Below, piece by piece: positions 7,951-16,722 of a stretch of DNA of 64,000 bases. Source of the stretch: Streptomyces sp. PTY087I2 (GTDB taxonomy: Bacteria > Actinomycetota > Actinomycetes > Streptomycetales > Streptomycetaceae). Location: contig NZ_LZRD01000008.1 in assembly GCF_001687325.1 (NCBI RefSeq), positions 231,623-295,622 of the forward strand, written 5' to 3'. The notes below the pieces were generated by a model. It made no database searches. It was not told the origin of the DNA and saw only the letters and a list, made by a program, of their open reading frames with translations. Numbering within the stretch: the stretch's first letter is position 1; each line of letters opens with the position of its first letter. The translations under genes and the position numbers were made by a program.

Positions 7951-9471
7951 TCAGTGCGCGGCGAGGGCGAAGGTCTCCAGCTCGGCGGCCAGCTCCTCGT
8001 GGACCTGGGCCTTGAGCAGGGTCCCCTCGGCGGTGTGCTCCTCGGAGAGCACCTCGCCCTCGGCGTGCACCCGGGAGACCAGGGCCCCCTGGATGTACGG
8101 CACGAGCACCTCGACCCCGACGGACGGCCGGGGCAGCTCGGCGTCGATGAGCGCGAGCAGCTCCTCGATGCCTTCGCCCGTCCGGGCCGAGACCGCGATC
8201 GCGTACTTCTCGTTGCGCAGGAGGCGCTGGAGGACCAGGGGATCCGCCGCGTCCGCCTTGTTGATGACGACGATCTCTCGTACGTTCACCGCGCCGACGT
8301 CCCGGATCACCTCACGCACCGCGGCGAGCTGCTCCTCCGGCACCGGGTGGGAGCCGTCCACCACATGGAGGATGAGATCGGACTCGCCGACCTCCTCCAT
8401 CGTGGAGCGGAACGCCTCGACGAGGTGGTGCGGCAGATGCCGGACGAAGCCGACGGTGTCGGCGAGGGTGTAGATACGGCCGCTCGGCGTCTCGGCCCGG
8501 CGGACGGTCGGGTCCAGGGTGGCGAACAGGGCGTTCTCCACCAGGACACCGGCCCCGGTCAGCCGGTTGAGCAGCGAGGACTTGCCGGCGTTGGTGTATC
8601 CGGCGATGGCGACGGAGGGCACCTTGTTGCGCTTGCGCTCCTGCCGCTTGATCTCGCGGCCGGTCTTCATCTCCGCGATCTCCCGGCGCATCTTCGCCAT
8701 CTTCTCGCGGATCCGCCGCCGGTCGGTCTCGATCTTGGTCTCACCGGGACCACGGGTGGCCATACCGCCACCGCCGCTGGAACCGCCGCCGCCCATCTGC
8801 CGGGAGAGCGACTGACCCCAGCCGCGCAGCCGGGGCAGCATGTACTGCATCTGTGCGAGCGAGACCTGCGCCTTGCCCTCGCGGGACTTGGCGTGCTGGG
8901 CGAAGATGTCGAGGATCAGGGCGGTCCGGTCGACCACCTTGACCTTGACGACGTCTTCCAGATGGATCAGCTGGCCGGGGCTCAGCTCACCGTCGCAGAC
9001 GACGGTGTCGGCACCGGATTCGAGCACGATGTCGCGCAGCTCCAGCGCCTTGCCCGAACCGATGTACGTCGCCGGGTCGGGCTTGTCGCGCCGCTGGTAC
9101 ACCGCGTCCAGCACCTGCGCGCCCGCCGTCTCGGCGAGTGCGGCGAGCTCCGCGAGGGAGATCTCCGCGTCGTGCACCGTCCCCGAGGTCCAGACGCCCA
9201 CCAGCACCACGCGCTCCAGGCGCAGCTGGCGGTACTCGACCTCGGTGACGTCCTCGAGCTCGGTGGAGAGACCGGCCACACGCCGCAGGGCGGCACGCTC
9301 GGAGCGGTCGAGCTGGTCGCCGTCCCGGGCTCCGTCGATCTCGTGGCTCCAGGCGACGTCCTCTTCCATCAGGGCGTCGGCCCGGCGGGCCTCGGTGAGG
9401 CTCTCGGTGGTGTTCTCCGTGGCGCTCTGCGCGTCCTGCGCGTCCTGGGGAAGGGAAGAAGAGGAGGTCAT
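7951..9471 (-). CDS. hflX: HflX, ribosome-associated GTPase
   Basis: A 506-residue TRAFAC-class GTPase of the Obg-HflX group, expected to bind the large ribosomal subunit and split stalled or heat-damaged ribosomes. The N-terminal domain shows VLDAVYQRRDKPDPATYIGSGK-type sequence, then a Gly-rich linker (GGGGSSGGGG, GPGETKIETDRR). The G domain has G1 GYTNAGKSSLLN, G3 DTVGF and G4 NKAD. The N-terminal 60 residues are acidic and variable. The frame is open far upstream, but that extension is an antisense shadow of neighbouring genes. The ATG at 9471 with AAGGA close upstream is the natural start. Confidence 0.95.
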   Translation of the reverse strand: MTSSSSLPQDAQDAQSATENTTESLTEARRADALMEEDVAWSHEIDGARDGDQLDRSERAALRRVAGLSTELEDVTEVEYRQLRLERVVLVGVWTSGTVHDAEISLAELAALAETAGAQVLDAVYQRRDKPDPATYIGSGKALELRDIVLESGADTVVCDGELSPGQLIHLEDVVKVKVVDRTALILDIFAQHAKSREGKAQVSLAQMQYMLPRLRGWGQSLSRQMGGGGSSGGGGMATRGPGETKIETDRRRIREKMAKMRREIAEMKTGREIKRQERKRNKVPSVAIAGYTNAGKSSLLNRLTGAGVLVENALFATLDPTVRRAETPSGRIYTLADTVGFVRHLPHHLVEAFRSTMEEVGESDLILHVVDGSHPVPEEQLAAVREVIRDVGAVNVREIVVINKADAADPLVLQRLLRNEKYAIAVSARTGEGIEELLALIDAELPRPSVGVEVLVPYIQGALVSRVHAEGEVLSEEHTAEGTLLKAQVHEELAAELETFALAAH

Positions 9472-9602
9472 TGGATCCTTACGTCGATAGAAGTCTTTAC
9501 GCCAGTCACAACGTGTGATCTTCCCGGATGATTCCCTGCGGGGAACTCCGGTGCGGTCCGCCGCGCCGACGCGTCGATAGTGGCACGGCCCCGCCGGGCC
9601 CG

Positions 9603-11048
9603 TCACGCGGGTTTCGCGCTGCTCCAGTCCGGGTGTCCGGGCATCGGCGGCGTCTTCTTGCCGTACAGCCAGCCGTCGAAGAAGGCGGCCAGGTCGCGTC
9701 CAGCGATCCCGGAGGCGAGCCGGGTGAAGTCGGCGGTGGTCGCCGTGGAGTCCCGGTGCACCCGGACCCAGGTGCGCTCCAGCCGGTCGAAGGCGGCCTC
9801 GCCGATCTCCTGGCGCAGGGCGTAGAGCACCAGCGCGCTGCCGTCGTACATCACCGGGCGGAACAGGCTGAGCTTCTGCCCCGGGGCCGGGCCGTCCGGG
9901 TGCGCCGGAGGGCCGCCGTCCGCCCGCCAGCCGTCGGAGAGCTTGTACGCCTCGCGCATCCGGCGTTCCAGGGTCGGGCCGCCGTTCTCCTCGGCGTACC
10001 GGGCCTCGTACCAGCTGGCGTGTCCCTCGTTGAGCCACAGGTCGGACCAGCTCGCGGGCGAGACGCTGTTGCCGAACCACTGGTGGGCCAGCTCGTGGAT
10101 CATCACCGAGTCGACGTACCACTCCGGGTAGGCGGGCTCGGTGAAGAACGACTTCCCGAACAGGGACAGCGTCTGCGTCTCCAGGGCGAACCCGATGGGG
10201 CTGTCGGCGACGAGCACTCCGTACGTCTCGAAGGGGTAGCGGCCGACCCGCTGCTCCATCCACTCCAGCTGGGCCGGGGTCTTCCTCAGCCAGGGCTCCA
10301 GCTTCTTCCGGTCGGCGGCCGGGACGACGTCGCGCACCGGCAGCCCGTGCGGGCCGGTGCGGTGGGCGACCGCGGAGCTGCCGATGGAGACCTGGGCCAG
10401 TTCGGTGGCCATGGGGTGCTGCGTACGGTACGTCCAGGTGGTCGAGGAGCCGTGCCGGGTCTTGGCCACGGGCAGCCCGGCCGCGACCGCCGTCAGCCGG
10501 TGCGGGGCGGTGATCCGGAAGGTGAAGTACGCCTTGTCGGAGGGGTGGTCGTTGCTCGGGAAGACGCGGTGGGCGGCGTCGGCCTGGTTGGCCATGGCGA
10601 GCCCGTCGGCGGTCCGCACCCAGCCGCCGTCGTCCCCGGATCCGCTCGGGTCGCTGGTGTGCCGGACGGTGATGTTCAGCGGTACGCCGGCGGGGAGGCG
10701 GCGGGGCGCCTGGAGGACGAGGTCCTCTCCCTTGCTGCCGAAGTCGACGCTCTGCCCGTTGACCTCGACGCCCCGGACGGCGCCCCGGGCGAAGTCGAGG
10801 TTGATCCGGTCCAGCGGGGCGGTGGTGCGGGCCCTGATCCTGGTGACGGCGTCCAGGGGCTTGGTGTTGGAGCCGTGGTACGTGAAGGCGATGTCGTACG
10901 CGAGGACGTCGTATCCGGGGTTGCCCAGCTCGGGGAAGAGCCGGTCGCCGATGCCCAGGGGCTCGGGGGCGGGCAGGGCGGCGGCGACGAGGGTGGCCGA
11001 GGCGGTCGCCAGCAGGGCGACGCGCAGGCGGCGGGTCAGGAGCGGCAT
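9603..11048 (-). CDS. M1-family zinc metallopeptidase, secreted
   Basis: A 481-residue gluzincin aminopeptidase-like protein. Zinc site HELAHQWFGN lies near residue 318, with the third ligand in WLNEGHASWYE about 20 residues later. The N-terminal beta domain is present (YDIAFTYHG). A signal peptide is likely from MPLLTRRLRVALLATASATL with a following Ala-rich cleavage region, so the enzyme probably acts outside the membrane. It is shorter than PepN and lacks the large C-terminal helical domain, as in many actinobacterial secreted M1 enzymes. The ATG at 11048 has no good ribosome binding site. It sits between hflX and rshA, all on the minus strand. Confidence 0.88.
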   Translation of the reverse strand: MPLLTRRLRVALLATASATLVAAALPAPEPLGIGDRLFPELGNPGYDVLAYDIAFTYHGSNTKPLDAVTRIRARTTAPLDRINLDFARGAVRGVEVNGQSVDFGSKGEDLVLQAPRRLPAGVPLNITVRHTSDPSGSGDDGGWVRTADGLAMANQADAAHRVFPSNDHPSDKAYFTFRITAPHRLTAVAAGLPVAKTRHGSSTTWTYRTQHPMATELAQVSIGSSAVAHRTGPHGLPVRDVVPAADRKKLEPWLRKTPAQLEWMEQRVGRYPFETYGVLVADSPIGFALETQTLSLFGKSFFTEPAYPEWYVDSVMIHELAHQWFGNSVSPASWSDLWLNEGHASWYEARYAEENGGPTLERRMREAYKLSDGWRADGGPPAHPDGPAPGQKLSLFRPVMYDGSALVLYALRQEIGEAAFDRLERTWVRVHRDSTATTADFTRLASGIAGRDLAAFFDGWLYGKKTPPMPGHPDWSSAKPA

Positions 11049-11198
11049 GGACTACGGCTATCAGCGCGGGGCCGCCGGGCCGGGGAGCCGCGCGCCGCAC
11101 CACCCGAACGAGGACGGATGGTGCGGGGCGGCTCAGCCTGCCGGGGCGGGCCGCGTTCGGTGCGGCCCGGCCGGTGGGACGGCTTTTCCGGGTGCCGC

Positions 11199-13421
11199 TC
11201 AGCCGGCCGGCGCCGGGTGCTGGGCGCGGCTGACGTCGTAGACCCCGGCGACATCGCGCATGGCGCGCATCAGGCCGGGAAGACCGGCCGCGTCGGGGAG
11301 CTGGAGGGTGTAGGTGTGGCGGACCCGCTGCTCGCTGGGCGGTTCCACGGTGGCGGCGACGATCGCCGCGTCGGCGGTGGCGATGGCCTCGGTGAGGTCG
11401 GCGAGGAGCCGGGGGCGGCCGAACGATTCGGCGACCAGGGTGACCCGGCAGCCCGCGTCGGATTCCCGGCCCTCCCCGTCCGCCCAGTGGGCCCCGACCG
11501 GGGCGCGGCCGATCTCCTGCATCGCGGCGACGGCGGGGCACTCCTTGCGGTGCACGGTGACCGCGCCGCCCCGGACGACGAAGCCGGTCAGCTCGTCGGG
11601 GGGCACCGGCGTACAGCAGCCGGCCAGGCGCACCGGCGCGTCCGGGCCCTCGACGACGACGCCCGTGGCACGGGGCCCGGACCGGGTGCGGACGGCGGCC
11701 GCGCCCCCCGGACCCTCGCGTTCCGAAGAAGCCGAAGGAGTCGAAGAAGCCGGAGAAGCCGAGAGGGCGGAGGAGCCCGATACGGCGGAGGGCTCGCCCT
11801 GAGCGCCCGGTCCGGTCGCGTCGACGGGCTCCGGGTCGGGCTTCGCCTCGTCCGGGTGGTCGCTGAACCAGCCGGTGATCGCGATCCGGGCGGCGGGGGT
11901 GCGCGCGTGGTCGAGCCAGTCGGGCGACGGGCCGGAGGCGGTGTCCTGGGCGAGCAGCGGCTGCACGGTGTCGCCGTCGCTGAGGACGGTGCTCAGGGTG
12001 GCGAGGCGGCCGTTGACGCGGGCCCCGATGGCGGTGTGGGCCCGGTCGCCGTACTGCGCGTAGGCGGCGTCGACGCAGCTGGCCCCGGCGGGCAGCCCGA
12101 GGGTGCCGCCGTCGGTGCGGAAGACGGTGATCTCGCGGTCCTGGGCGAGGTCGTCGCGCAGGGTGGTCCAGAAGGTGTCGGGGTCGGTGGCGGACTCCTG
12201 CCAGTCCAGCAGCCGGGAGAGCCAGCCGGGCCGGGTCGGGTCGGCGCGCTCGTCGGACGGCTCGGCGTGCTGGGCGGCGGCGGGGTCCTGGGCGTACGGG
12301 TTGCCCAGCGCGACGACGCCCGCCTCGGCGACCTTGTGCATCCGGTGCGTACGGATGAGGACTTCGGCGACGGCTCCCTCGGGGCCGACGACGGCGGTGT
12401 GCAGCGACTGGTACAGGTTGAACTTGGGGGCGGCGATGAAGTCCTTGAACTCGGAGATCACCGGGGTGAAGCAGGTGTGCAGTTCCCCGAGGACGGCGTA
12501 GCAGTCGGCGTCCTCGCCGACCAGGACGAGCAGCCGGCCGAAATCGGTGCCGCGCAGTTCGCCGCGTTTCCTGCGGACCCGGTGCACGGAGACGAAGTGG
12601 CGTGGCCTGATGAGGACTTCGGCGCTGATGCCCGCGTCGCGCAGGGTGTGCGTCACATTGTCGGCGATGGTTTCGAGGGGGTCGTCCGGGCCCGTCGCGG
12701 CGGCGATGAGGGCGCGGGTCTCCTCGTACTCCTCGGGGTGCAGAATCGCGAAGACCAGGTCCTCCAGCTCGGTCTTGAGCGCCTGTACGCCGAGCCGTTC
12801 GGCGAGCGGGATGAGGACGTCCCGGGTGACCTTGGCGATCCGCTCCTGCTTCTCGGGGCGCATCACCCCGAGGGTGCGCATGTTGTGCAGCCGGTCCGCG
12901 AGCTTGATGGACATGACCCGGACGTCGTTGCCGGTGGCGACGAGCATCTTGCGGAAGGTCTCCGGTTCGGCGGCGGCGCCGTAGTCGACCTTCTCCAGTT
13001 TGGTGACGCCGTCGACGAGATAGCAGACCTCTTCGCCGAACTGCCCCCGGACCTGATCGAGCGTCACTTCCGTGTCCTCGACGGTGTCGTGGAGCAGGGA
13101 GGCGGTGAGGGTGGTGGTCTCGGCGCCCAGCTCGGCGAGGATCAGCGTCACGGCCAGCGGATGCGTGATGTACGGCTCGCCGCTCTTGCGCATCTGGCCG
13201 CGGTGCGAGGACTCCGCGAGGACGTAGGCCCGGCGCAGGATGGTCAGATCGGCGTCGGGGTGGTGGGCGCGGTGCGCCTCGGCGACATGGCTGATGGCGT
13301 CGGGCAGCCGGTCGCGGGAGACCGGACCGCGCAGTGCCACCCGGCCCAGTCTGCGCAGATCGATCCGGGGGCGGCTCCGCCTGCGAAGGGGGGCGCCCGG
13401 ATCGGCGGCCTCTGCACTCAT
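11199..13421 (-). CDS. rshA: RelA/SpoT homologue (long RSH protein) with altered synthetase domain
   Basis: A 740-residue RSH protein. The HD hydrolase domain looks intact: SHRGQMRKSGEPYITHP, LLHDTVEDT (about residue 112) and LADRLHNMRTL. The synthetase domain (about 265-365) keeps FKDFIAAPKFNLYQSLHT and EVLIRTHRMH. It lacks about six residues between GTDF and DCYAVLG, where active enzymes have the D-L-x-x-I-R motif with a catalytic Asp. TGS (about 427-490), the CCTP...HRKEC zinc-finger segment (about 604) and a C-terminal ACT domain follow. The start at 13421 is set by GGAGGT 5 nt upstream; longer forms lack a ribosome binding site. Position before dapF matches rshA of S. coelicolor. Hydrolysis of ppGpp is likely; synthesis is doubtful from sequence alone. 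Confidence 0.88.
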   Translation of the reverse strand: MSAEAADPGAPLRRRSRPRIDLRRLGRVALRGPVSRDRLPDAISHVAEAHRAHHPDADLTILRRAYVLAESSHRGQMRKSGEPYITHPLAVTLILAELGAETTTLTASLLHDTVEDTEVTLDQVRGQFGEEVCYLVDGVTKLEKVDYGAAAEPETFRKMLVATGNDVRVMSIKLADRLHNMRTLGVMRPEKQERIAKVTRDVLIPLAERLGVQALKTELEDLVFAILHPEEYEETRALIAAATGPDDPLETIADNVTHTLRDAGISAEVLIRPRHFVSVHRVRRKRGELRGTDFGRLLVLVGEDADCYAVLGELHTCFTPVISEFKDFIAAPKFNLYQSLHTAVVGPEGAVAEVLIRTHRMHKVAEAGVVALGNPYAQDPAAAQHAEPSDERADPTRPGWLSRLLDWQESATDPDTFWTTLRDDLAQDREITVFRTDGGTLGLPAGASCVDAAYAQYGDRAHTAIGARVNGRLATLSTVLSDGDTVQPLLAQDTASGPSPDWLDHARTPAARIAITGWFSDHPDEAKPDPEPVDATGPGAQGEPSAVSGSSALSASPASSTPSASSEREGPGGAAAVRTRSGPRATGVVVEGPDAPVRLAGCCTPVPPDELTGFVVRGGAVTVHRKECPAVAAMQEIGRAPVGAHWADGEGRESDAGCRVTLVAESFGRPRLLADLTEAIATADAAIVAATVEPPSEQRVRHTYTLQLPDAAGLPGLMRAMRDVAGVYDVSRAQHPAPAG

Positions 13422-13634
13422 GGGCACCTCCGGCGACTCGACCGGCGGGGCGAGGGCTGGATGCGCCTCGGGGCCGGTGCTTGATGCTATCGAGCCCACC
13501 ACGTGGCGCAGTCCCGCTCTCGCCCAGCGTGAAACGGATCACCCATTCGAGCGAAGCCCGGACCGATCACCGTTTCGAGCGAGCCCGGCCTCTGAGGGCG
13601 GCGAGCCGGTCAGCGGGAGGTGTCCGGCCATTTC

Positions 13635-14501
13635 TCAGGCGGTTTCGAGCCAGGCCGGGTCGATGACGCCTTCGGCGACGATCACGGCGGGGCCGGTCAT
13701 CTCGACCGCGCCGTCGGGGTGTTCGGTGATGACGAGGGTGCCGCCGGGGAGATCCACCCGGTACGTGACGGGGAGGCCGGTCGCGGCGGGGTCGGCGCCG
13801 TCCCGGCGGGCGGTGGCGACGGCGACCGCGCAGGCCCCGGTGCCGCAGGAGCGGGTCTCGCCGGAGCCGCGCTCGTGGACCCGCATGCCGACGTGGCGCG
13901 GGCCCCGGTCGACGACGAACTCGACGTTGACGCCTTCGGGGTAGACCGCCTCGGGGGTGAAGGGAGGGGCGGTGAACAGATCGCCCGCGTGGGCCAGGTC
14001 GTCGACGAAGGCGACGGCGTGGGGGTTGCCCATGTTGACGTTGCGGGCGGGCCAGCTGCGGCCGCCGACGCTGACCGTGACGCTCGCGTCGGGCAGCAGG
14101 GCCTGCCCCATGGAGACGGTGATGTCGCCGTTCTTGGCAAGGTGCACGCGCTTGGGGCCGCCCCGGGTGGCGACGGTCAGGTCGCCCTCGTCGACGAGGC
14201 CGGCGCGCTGGAGGTAGTGCGCGAAGACCCGCACGCCGTTGCCGCACATCTCGGCGATCGAGCCGTCCGCGTTGCGGTAGTCCATGAACCACTCGGCCTC
14301 GTCCGCCATGGACCGCGCCTCGGGGTGCGCGGCGGACCGCACGACGTGCAGCAGGCCGTCGCCGCCGATACCGGCCCGGCGGTCGCAGAGCCGGGCGACG
14401 AGGGCTGCGGGCAGCGTGAGGGCGTTGTCCGGGTCCGGGACGATCACGAAGTCGTTCTCGGTGCCGTGACCCTTGAGGAAGGCGATCTGCGAGGTGCTCA
14501 C
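13635..14501 (-). CDS. dapF: Diaminopimelate epimerase
   Basis: This 288-residue enzyme interconverts LL- and meso-diaminopimelate, for lysine and (in streptomycetes) peptidoglycan precursor supply. The two catalytic cysteines are visible in MCGNGVRVF and RSCGTGACA. The N-terminus KGHGTENDF and the substrate-binding NMGNPH are also typical. The frame is open to 14585, but the GTG at 14501 gives the family's usual length and begins right at the conserved first strand. The ribosome binding site is weak. It lies among rshA, a membrane protein and miaA on the same strand. Confidence 0.96.
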   Translation of the reverse strand: MSTSQIAFLKGHGTENDFVIVPDPDNALTLPAALVARLCDRRAGIGGDGLLHVVRSAAHPEARSMADEAEWFMDYRNADGSIAEMCGNGVRVFAHYLQRAGLVDEGDLTVATRGGPKRVHLAKNGDITVSMGQALLPDASVTVSVGGRSWPARNVNMGNPHAVAFVDDLAHAGDLFTAPPFTPEAVYPEGVNVEFVVDRGPRHVGMRVHERGSGETRSCGTGACAVAVATARRDGADPAATGLPVTYRVDLPGGTLVITEHPDGAVEMTGPAVIVAEGVIDPAWLETA

Positions 14502-14634
14502 ACGCCCACTGTACGAGGCGGCGCCGACAGTCCGCTCCGGCGGACCCGGCGTCCGGGGCAGCCCCCGCGCGATCGGCTTCGTCATCCGGGTCGGTCCACC
14601 GGGGCGCCGAGGGCTCGTCGCGGGTCCGCGGCCG

Positions 14635-15093
14635 TCAGCGCAGCCGGGCCACGCGCCAGACGGCGAGGGCGACGAGGGCGAGGCCGGTCGCGGCGTACAG
14701 CGCGATCACCCGCCAGTCGGGGCGGTCGCCCGAGCCCCGGGAGGGCAGTCCGGGCCAGGTGTGCCCCACGCGGCGGGCCGCCATCATGCCCCAGCCGGCC
14801 GCGCAGCAGCTGATCAGGAGCCCGAGCATGGCGACGATCGCGCCGCCGTCACCGAACTCGAAGGCGAGCGGGAAGGCGAACATCAGCGAGCCGACCGCGG
14901 CGAGCATGACGATGGGGGCGAGCTGCCAGATCCGCAGCTTGCGGGTGGGCCGCAGCTCGACCTCGACCTCGGGGGTCACGTCCTGCTCGTCGGGCCCGTC
15001 GGGGCTCAGCCGTCCCGCGGTCTCCCGCGGTGACGGCACCTCGTGCTCTGTGTCGCGCTGCTCCGTGTCGCGAGGGCCGGCCTCCATCGCCAC
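14635..15093 (-). CDS. Small integral membrane protein of unknown function
   Basis: A 152-residue product with an acidic, hydrophilic first third and three predicted membrane segments (around LAPIVMLAAVGSLMF, AIVAMLGLLISCCAAGWGM and VIALYAATGLALVALAVW). A GTG at 15093 with GGGAGGG just upstream is preferred over the GTG at 15150, which lacks a ribosome binding site; the longer form would have 171 residues. It lies between dapF and miaA on the same strand. I recognise no catalytic motif and assign no function. Confidence 0.7.
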   Translation of the reverse strand: MAMEAGPRDTEQRDTEHEVPSPRETAGRLSPDGPDEQDVTPEVEVELRPTRKLRIWQLAPIVMLAAVGSLMFAFPLAFEFGDGGAIVAMLGLLISCCAAGWGMMAARRVGHTWPGLPSRGSGDRPDWRVIALYAATGLALVALAVWRVARLR

Positions 15094-15194
15094 GCGCCCT
15101 CCCAACTCGGACTCCACTGGTGGATCGATGCTCGATGATGGCACGGTCACGGGCGCCGAATTGACGGGCGGAGCTTCCCGATGCCATCACGTGA

Positions 15195-16133
15195 TCAGGC
15201 TGTGACCGCTCGTTCGACCAACGTCAGTGCCCGGTCCGGGAGTTCCCCCCGGTCACGGTCTCCGCCGCCGAGCCACACGACACGCGGGTCGCGGCGGAAC
15301 CACGAATCCTGACGGCGGGCGAAGCGCTTGGTGGCGCGCACGGTCTCGGCCCGCGCCTCGTCCTCAGTGCACTCCCCCGCGAGTGCCGCGAGGATCTGCT
15401 GGTAGCCGAGGGCCCGTGAGGCGGTGAGGCCCTCGCGCAGCCCGGACTTCTCCAGGGCGCGCACCTCGTCCACGAGTCCGGCCTCCCACATGCGGTCGAC
15501 GCGCAGGGCGATGCGCTCGTCCAGTTCGGGGCGGTCCACGTCGACGCCGATCTGTAGGGCGTCGTAGACCGGCTCGTCGCCGGGGAGGTTGGCGGTGAAG
15601 GGCTTGCCGGTGATCTCGATGACTTCGAGGGCGCGGACGATACGGCGGCCGTTGCTCGCCAGGATGGACCGGGCGGCCTCCGGGTCGGCGGCGGCGAGCC
15701 GTGCGTGCAGGACGCCGGAGCCGCCCTCGGCCAGCTCCGCTTCGAGGCGGGCGCGCACCTCGGGGTCCGTACCGGGGAACTCCAGGGCGTCGATGGCGCC
15801 CTTGACGTACAGCCCGGAGCCGCCGACCAGAACGGGTGTGCGCCCCTCGGCGAGCAGCCGGTCGATCTCCAGGCGGGCCAGGCGCTGGTACTCGGCGACG
15901 CTGGCGGCCTCGGTGACGTCCCAGATATCCAGCAGCCGGTGCGGCACGCCGTCGCGCTCCGGGAGCGTCAGCTTGGCCGTGCCGATGTCCATCCCCCGGT
16001 AGAGCTGCATGGAGTCGGCGTTGATCACCTCGCCGTCGAGCCGCTGGGCGAGAAAGACCCCCAGATCCGATTTGCCGGCCGCTGTGGGGCCTACGACGGT
16101 GATGACGCGGGGGGCGGGGCGGGGAGGGGTCAC
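15195..16133 (-). CDS. miaA: tRNA dimethylallyltransferase
   Basis: A 312-residue enzyme that transfers the dimethylallyl group to N6 of A37 in tRNAs reading UNN codons. The P-loop VVGPTAAGKSDLG sits at the N-terminus. DSMQLYRGMDIGTAK, VLVGGSGLYVKGAID and SRALGYQQIL are family hallmarks. The GTG start at 16133 places the P-loop correctly, but the ribosome binding site is weak. MiaB, which methylthiolates the product of MiaA, is encoded a few genes upstream on the same strand. Confidence 0.97.
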   Translation of the reverse strand: MTPPRPAPRVITVVGPTAAGKSDLGVFLAQRLDGEVINADSMQLYRGMDIGTAKLTLPERDGVPHRLLDIWDVTEAASVAEYQRLARLEIDRLLAEGRTPVLVGGSGLYVKGAIDALEFPGTDPEVRARLEAELAEGGSGVLHARLAAADPEAARSILASNGRRIVRALEVIEITGKPFTANLPGDEPVYDALQIGVDVDRPELDERIALRVDRMWEAGLVDEVRALEKSGLREGLTASRALGYQQILAALAGECTEDEARAETVRATKRFARRQDSWFRRDPRVVWLGGGDRDRGELPDRALTLVERAVTA

Positions 16134-16338
16134 CCGGACAGTCTCCCAAAATTCCGGGCCCTCCCGAACAGACCGGGTGGTCGGTGGGAGGTGGCCGGGC
16201 GCTTAAGGCGACGTCAAGGATGCAACGCGTAAGCGCCATCGGAGGAGTAAATACGGCAGGAACGGACAGGTGACGGACAATGGGGGCGGGAGAACGCTCC
16301 CGCGAACACTGTCCTCACACTGCACGGAAGGTGACCCA

Positions 16339-16623
16339 ATGGGGTTCCTGGACAACCTGAAGGCCAAGCTGGGGCCGGCCAAGGAAAAGGTCGGTGACCT
16401 CGCGCAGCAGCACGGGGACAAGATCGAGCAGGGTCTCGACAAGGCCGCGCGCACGGTCGACCAGAAGACCAAGGGCAAGTACAGCGACAAGATCGATTCT
16501 GGTACGCGCAAGGCCAAGGAGGCCGTGGACAAGCTGGGCCAGAAGGACGACGGCACGCCCGGAACCCCGGGTACGCCCGGGAACACCCCCGGCAACACGC
16601 CTCCGCCGCCGCCCGCGTCCTGA
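16339..16623 (+). CDS. Small Lys-rich protein of the MT0933/Rv0909 antitoxin-like family
   Basis: A 94-residue charged protein (MGFLDNLKAKLGPAKEKVGDLAQQ...) with amphipathic helical repeats and a tail of GTPGTPGNTPGNTP and a poly-Pro run. The N-terminal pattern fits the family annotated as antitoxin after M. tuberculosis Rv0909. The partner toxin of that pair (an SRPBCC-fold protein) is not encoded next to it. GGAAGGTGA precedes the ATG at 16339. It is the only plus-strand gene in an otherwise minus-strand block. The antitoxin role is inherited from the family name; a stress or cell-envelope role is equally possible. Confidence 0.75.
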   Translation: MGFLDNLKAKLGPAKEKVGDLAQQHGDKIEQGLDKAARTVDQKTKGKYSDKIDSGTRKAKEAVDKLGQKDDGTPGTPGTPGNTPGNTPPPPPAS

Positions 16624-16640
16624 GGCAGCGGTCCCACCCC

Positions 16641-16679
16641 GGCGGCGGGTCCGGAGCCGAGCGCTCCGGGCCCGCCGCC
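16641..16679 (+). terminator. Hairpin terminator after the antitoxin-like gene
   Basis: A 17-bp stem (16641-16657 with 16663-16679) with one G-U-type mismatch and a 5-nt loop lies 18 nt after the stop. It also lies downstream of the minus-strand gene ending at 16723, so it may serve both. Confidence 0.75.
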
Positions 16680-16722
16680 GGTCTGTTGCGACCAGGGTGT
16701 ACGTCCAGGAGCGGCCGGCCTG

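Noticed and set aside
9472..13542. A 1863-codon minus-strand frame that would fuse HflX to a long upstream Arg/Pro-rich sequence
   Set aside because: Upstream of 9471 the translation is Arg/Pro/Ala-rich and overlaps the peptidase and rshA genes in another frame; hflX has its own start. It is a GC-frame shadow.
13537..13588. A tandem pair containing ttcgagcga between rshA and dapF
   Set aside because: About 25 bp, imperfect, outside any clear promoter; likely chance or slippage, with nothing else to support a function.
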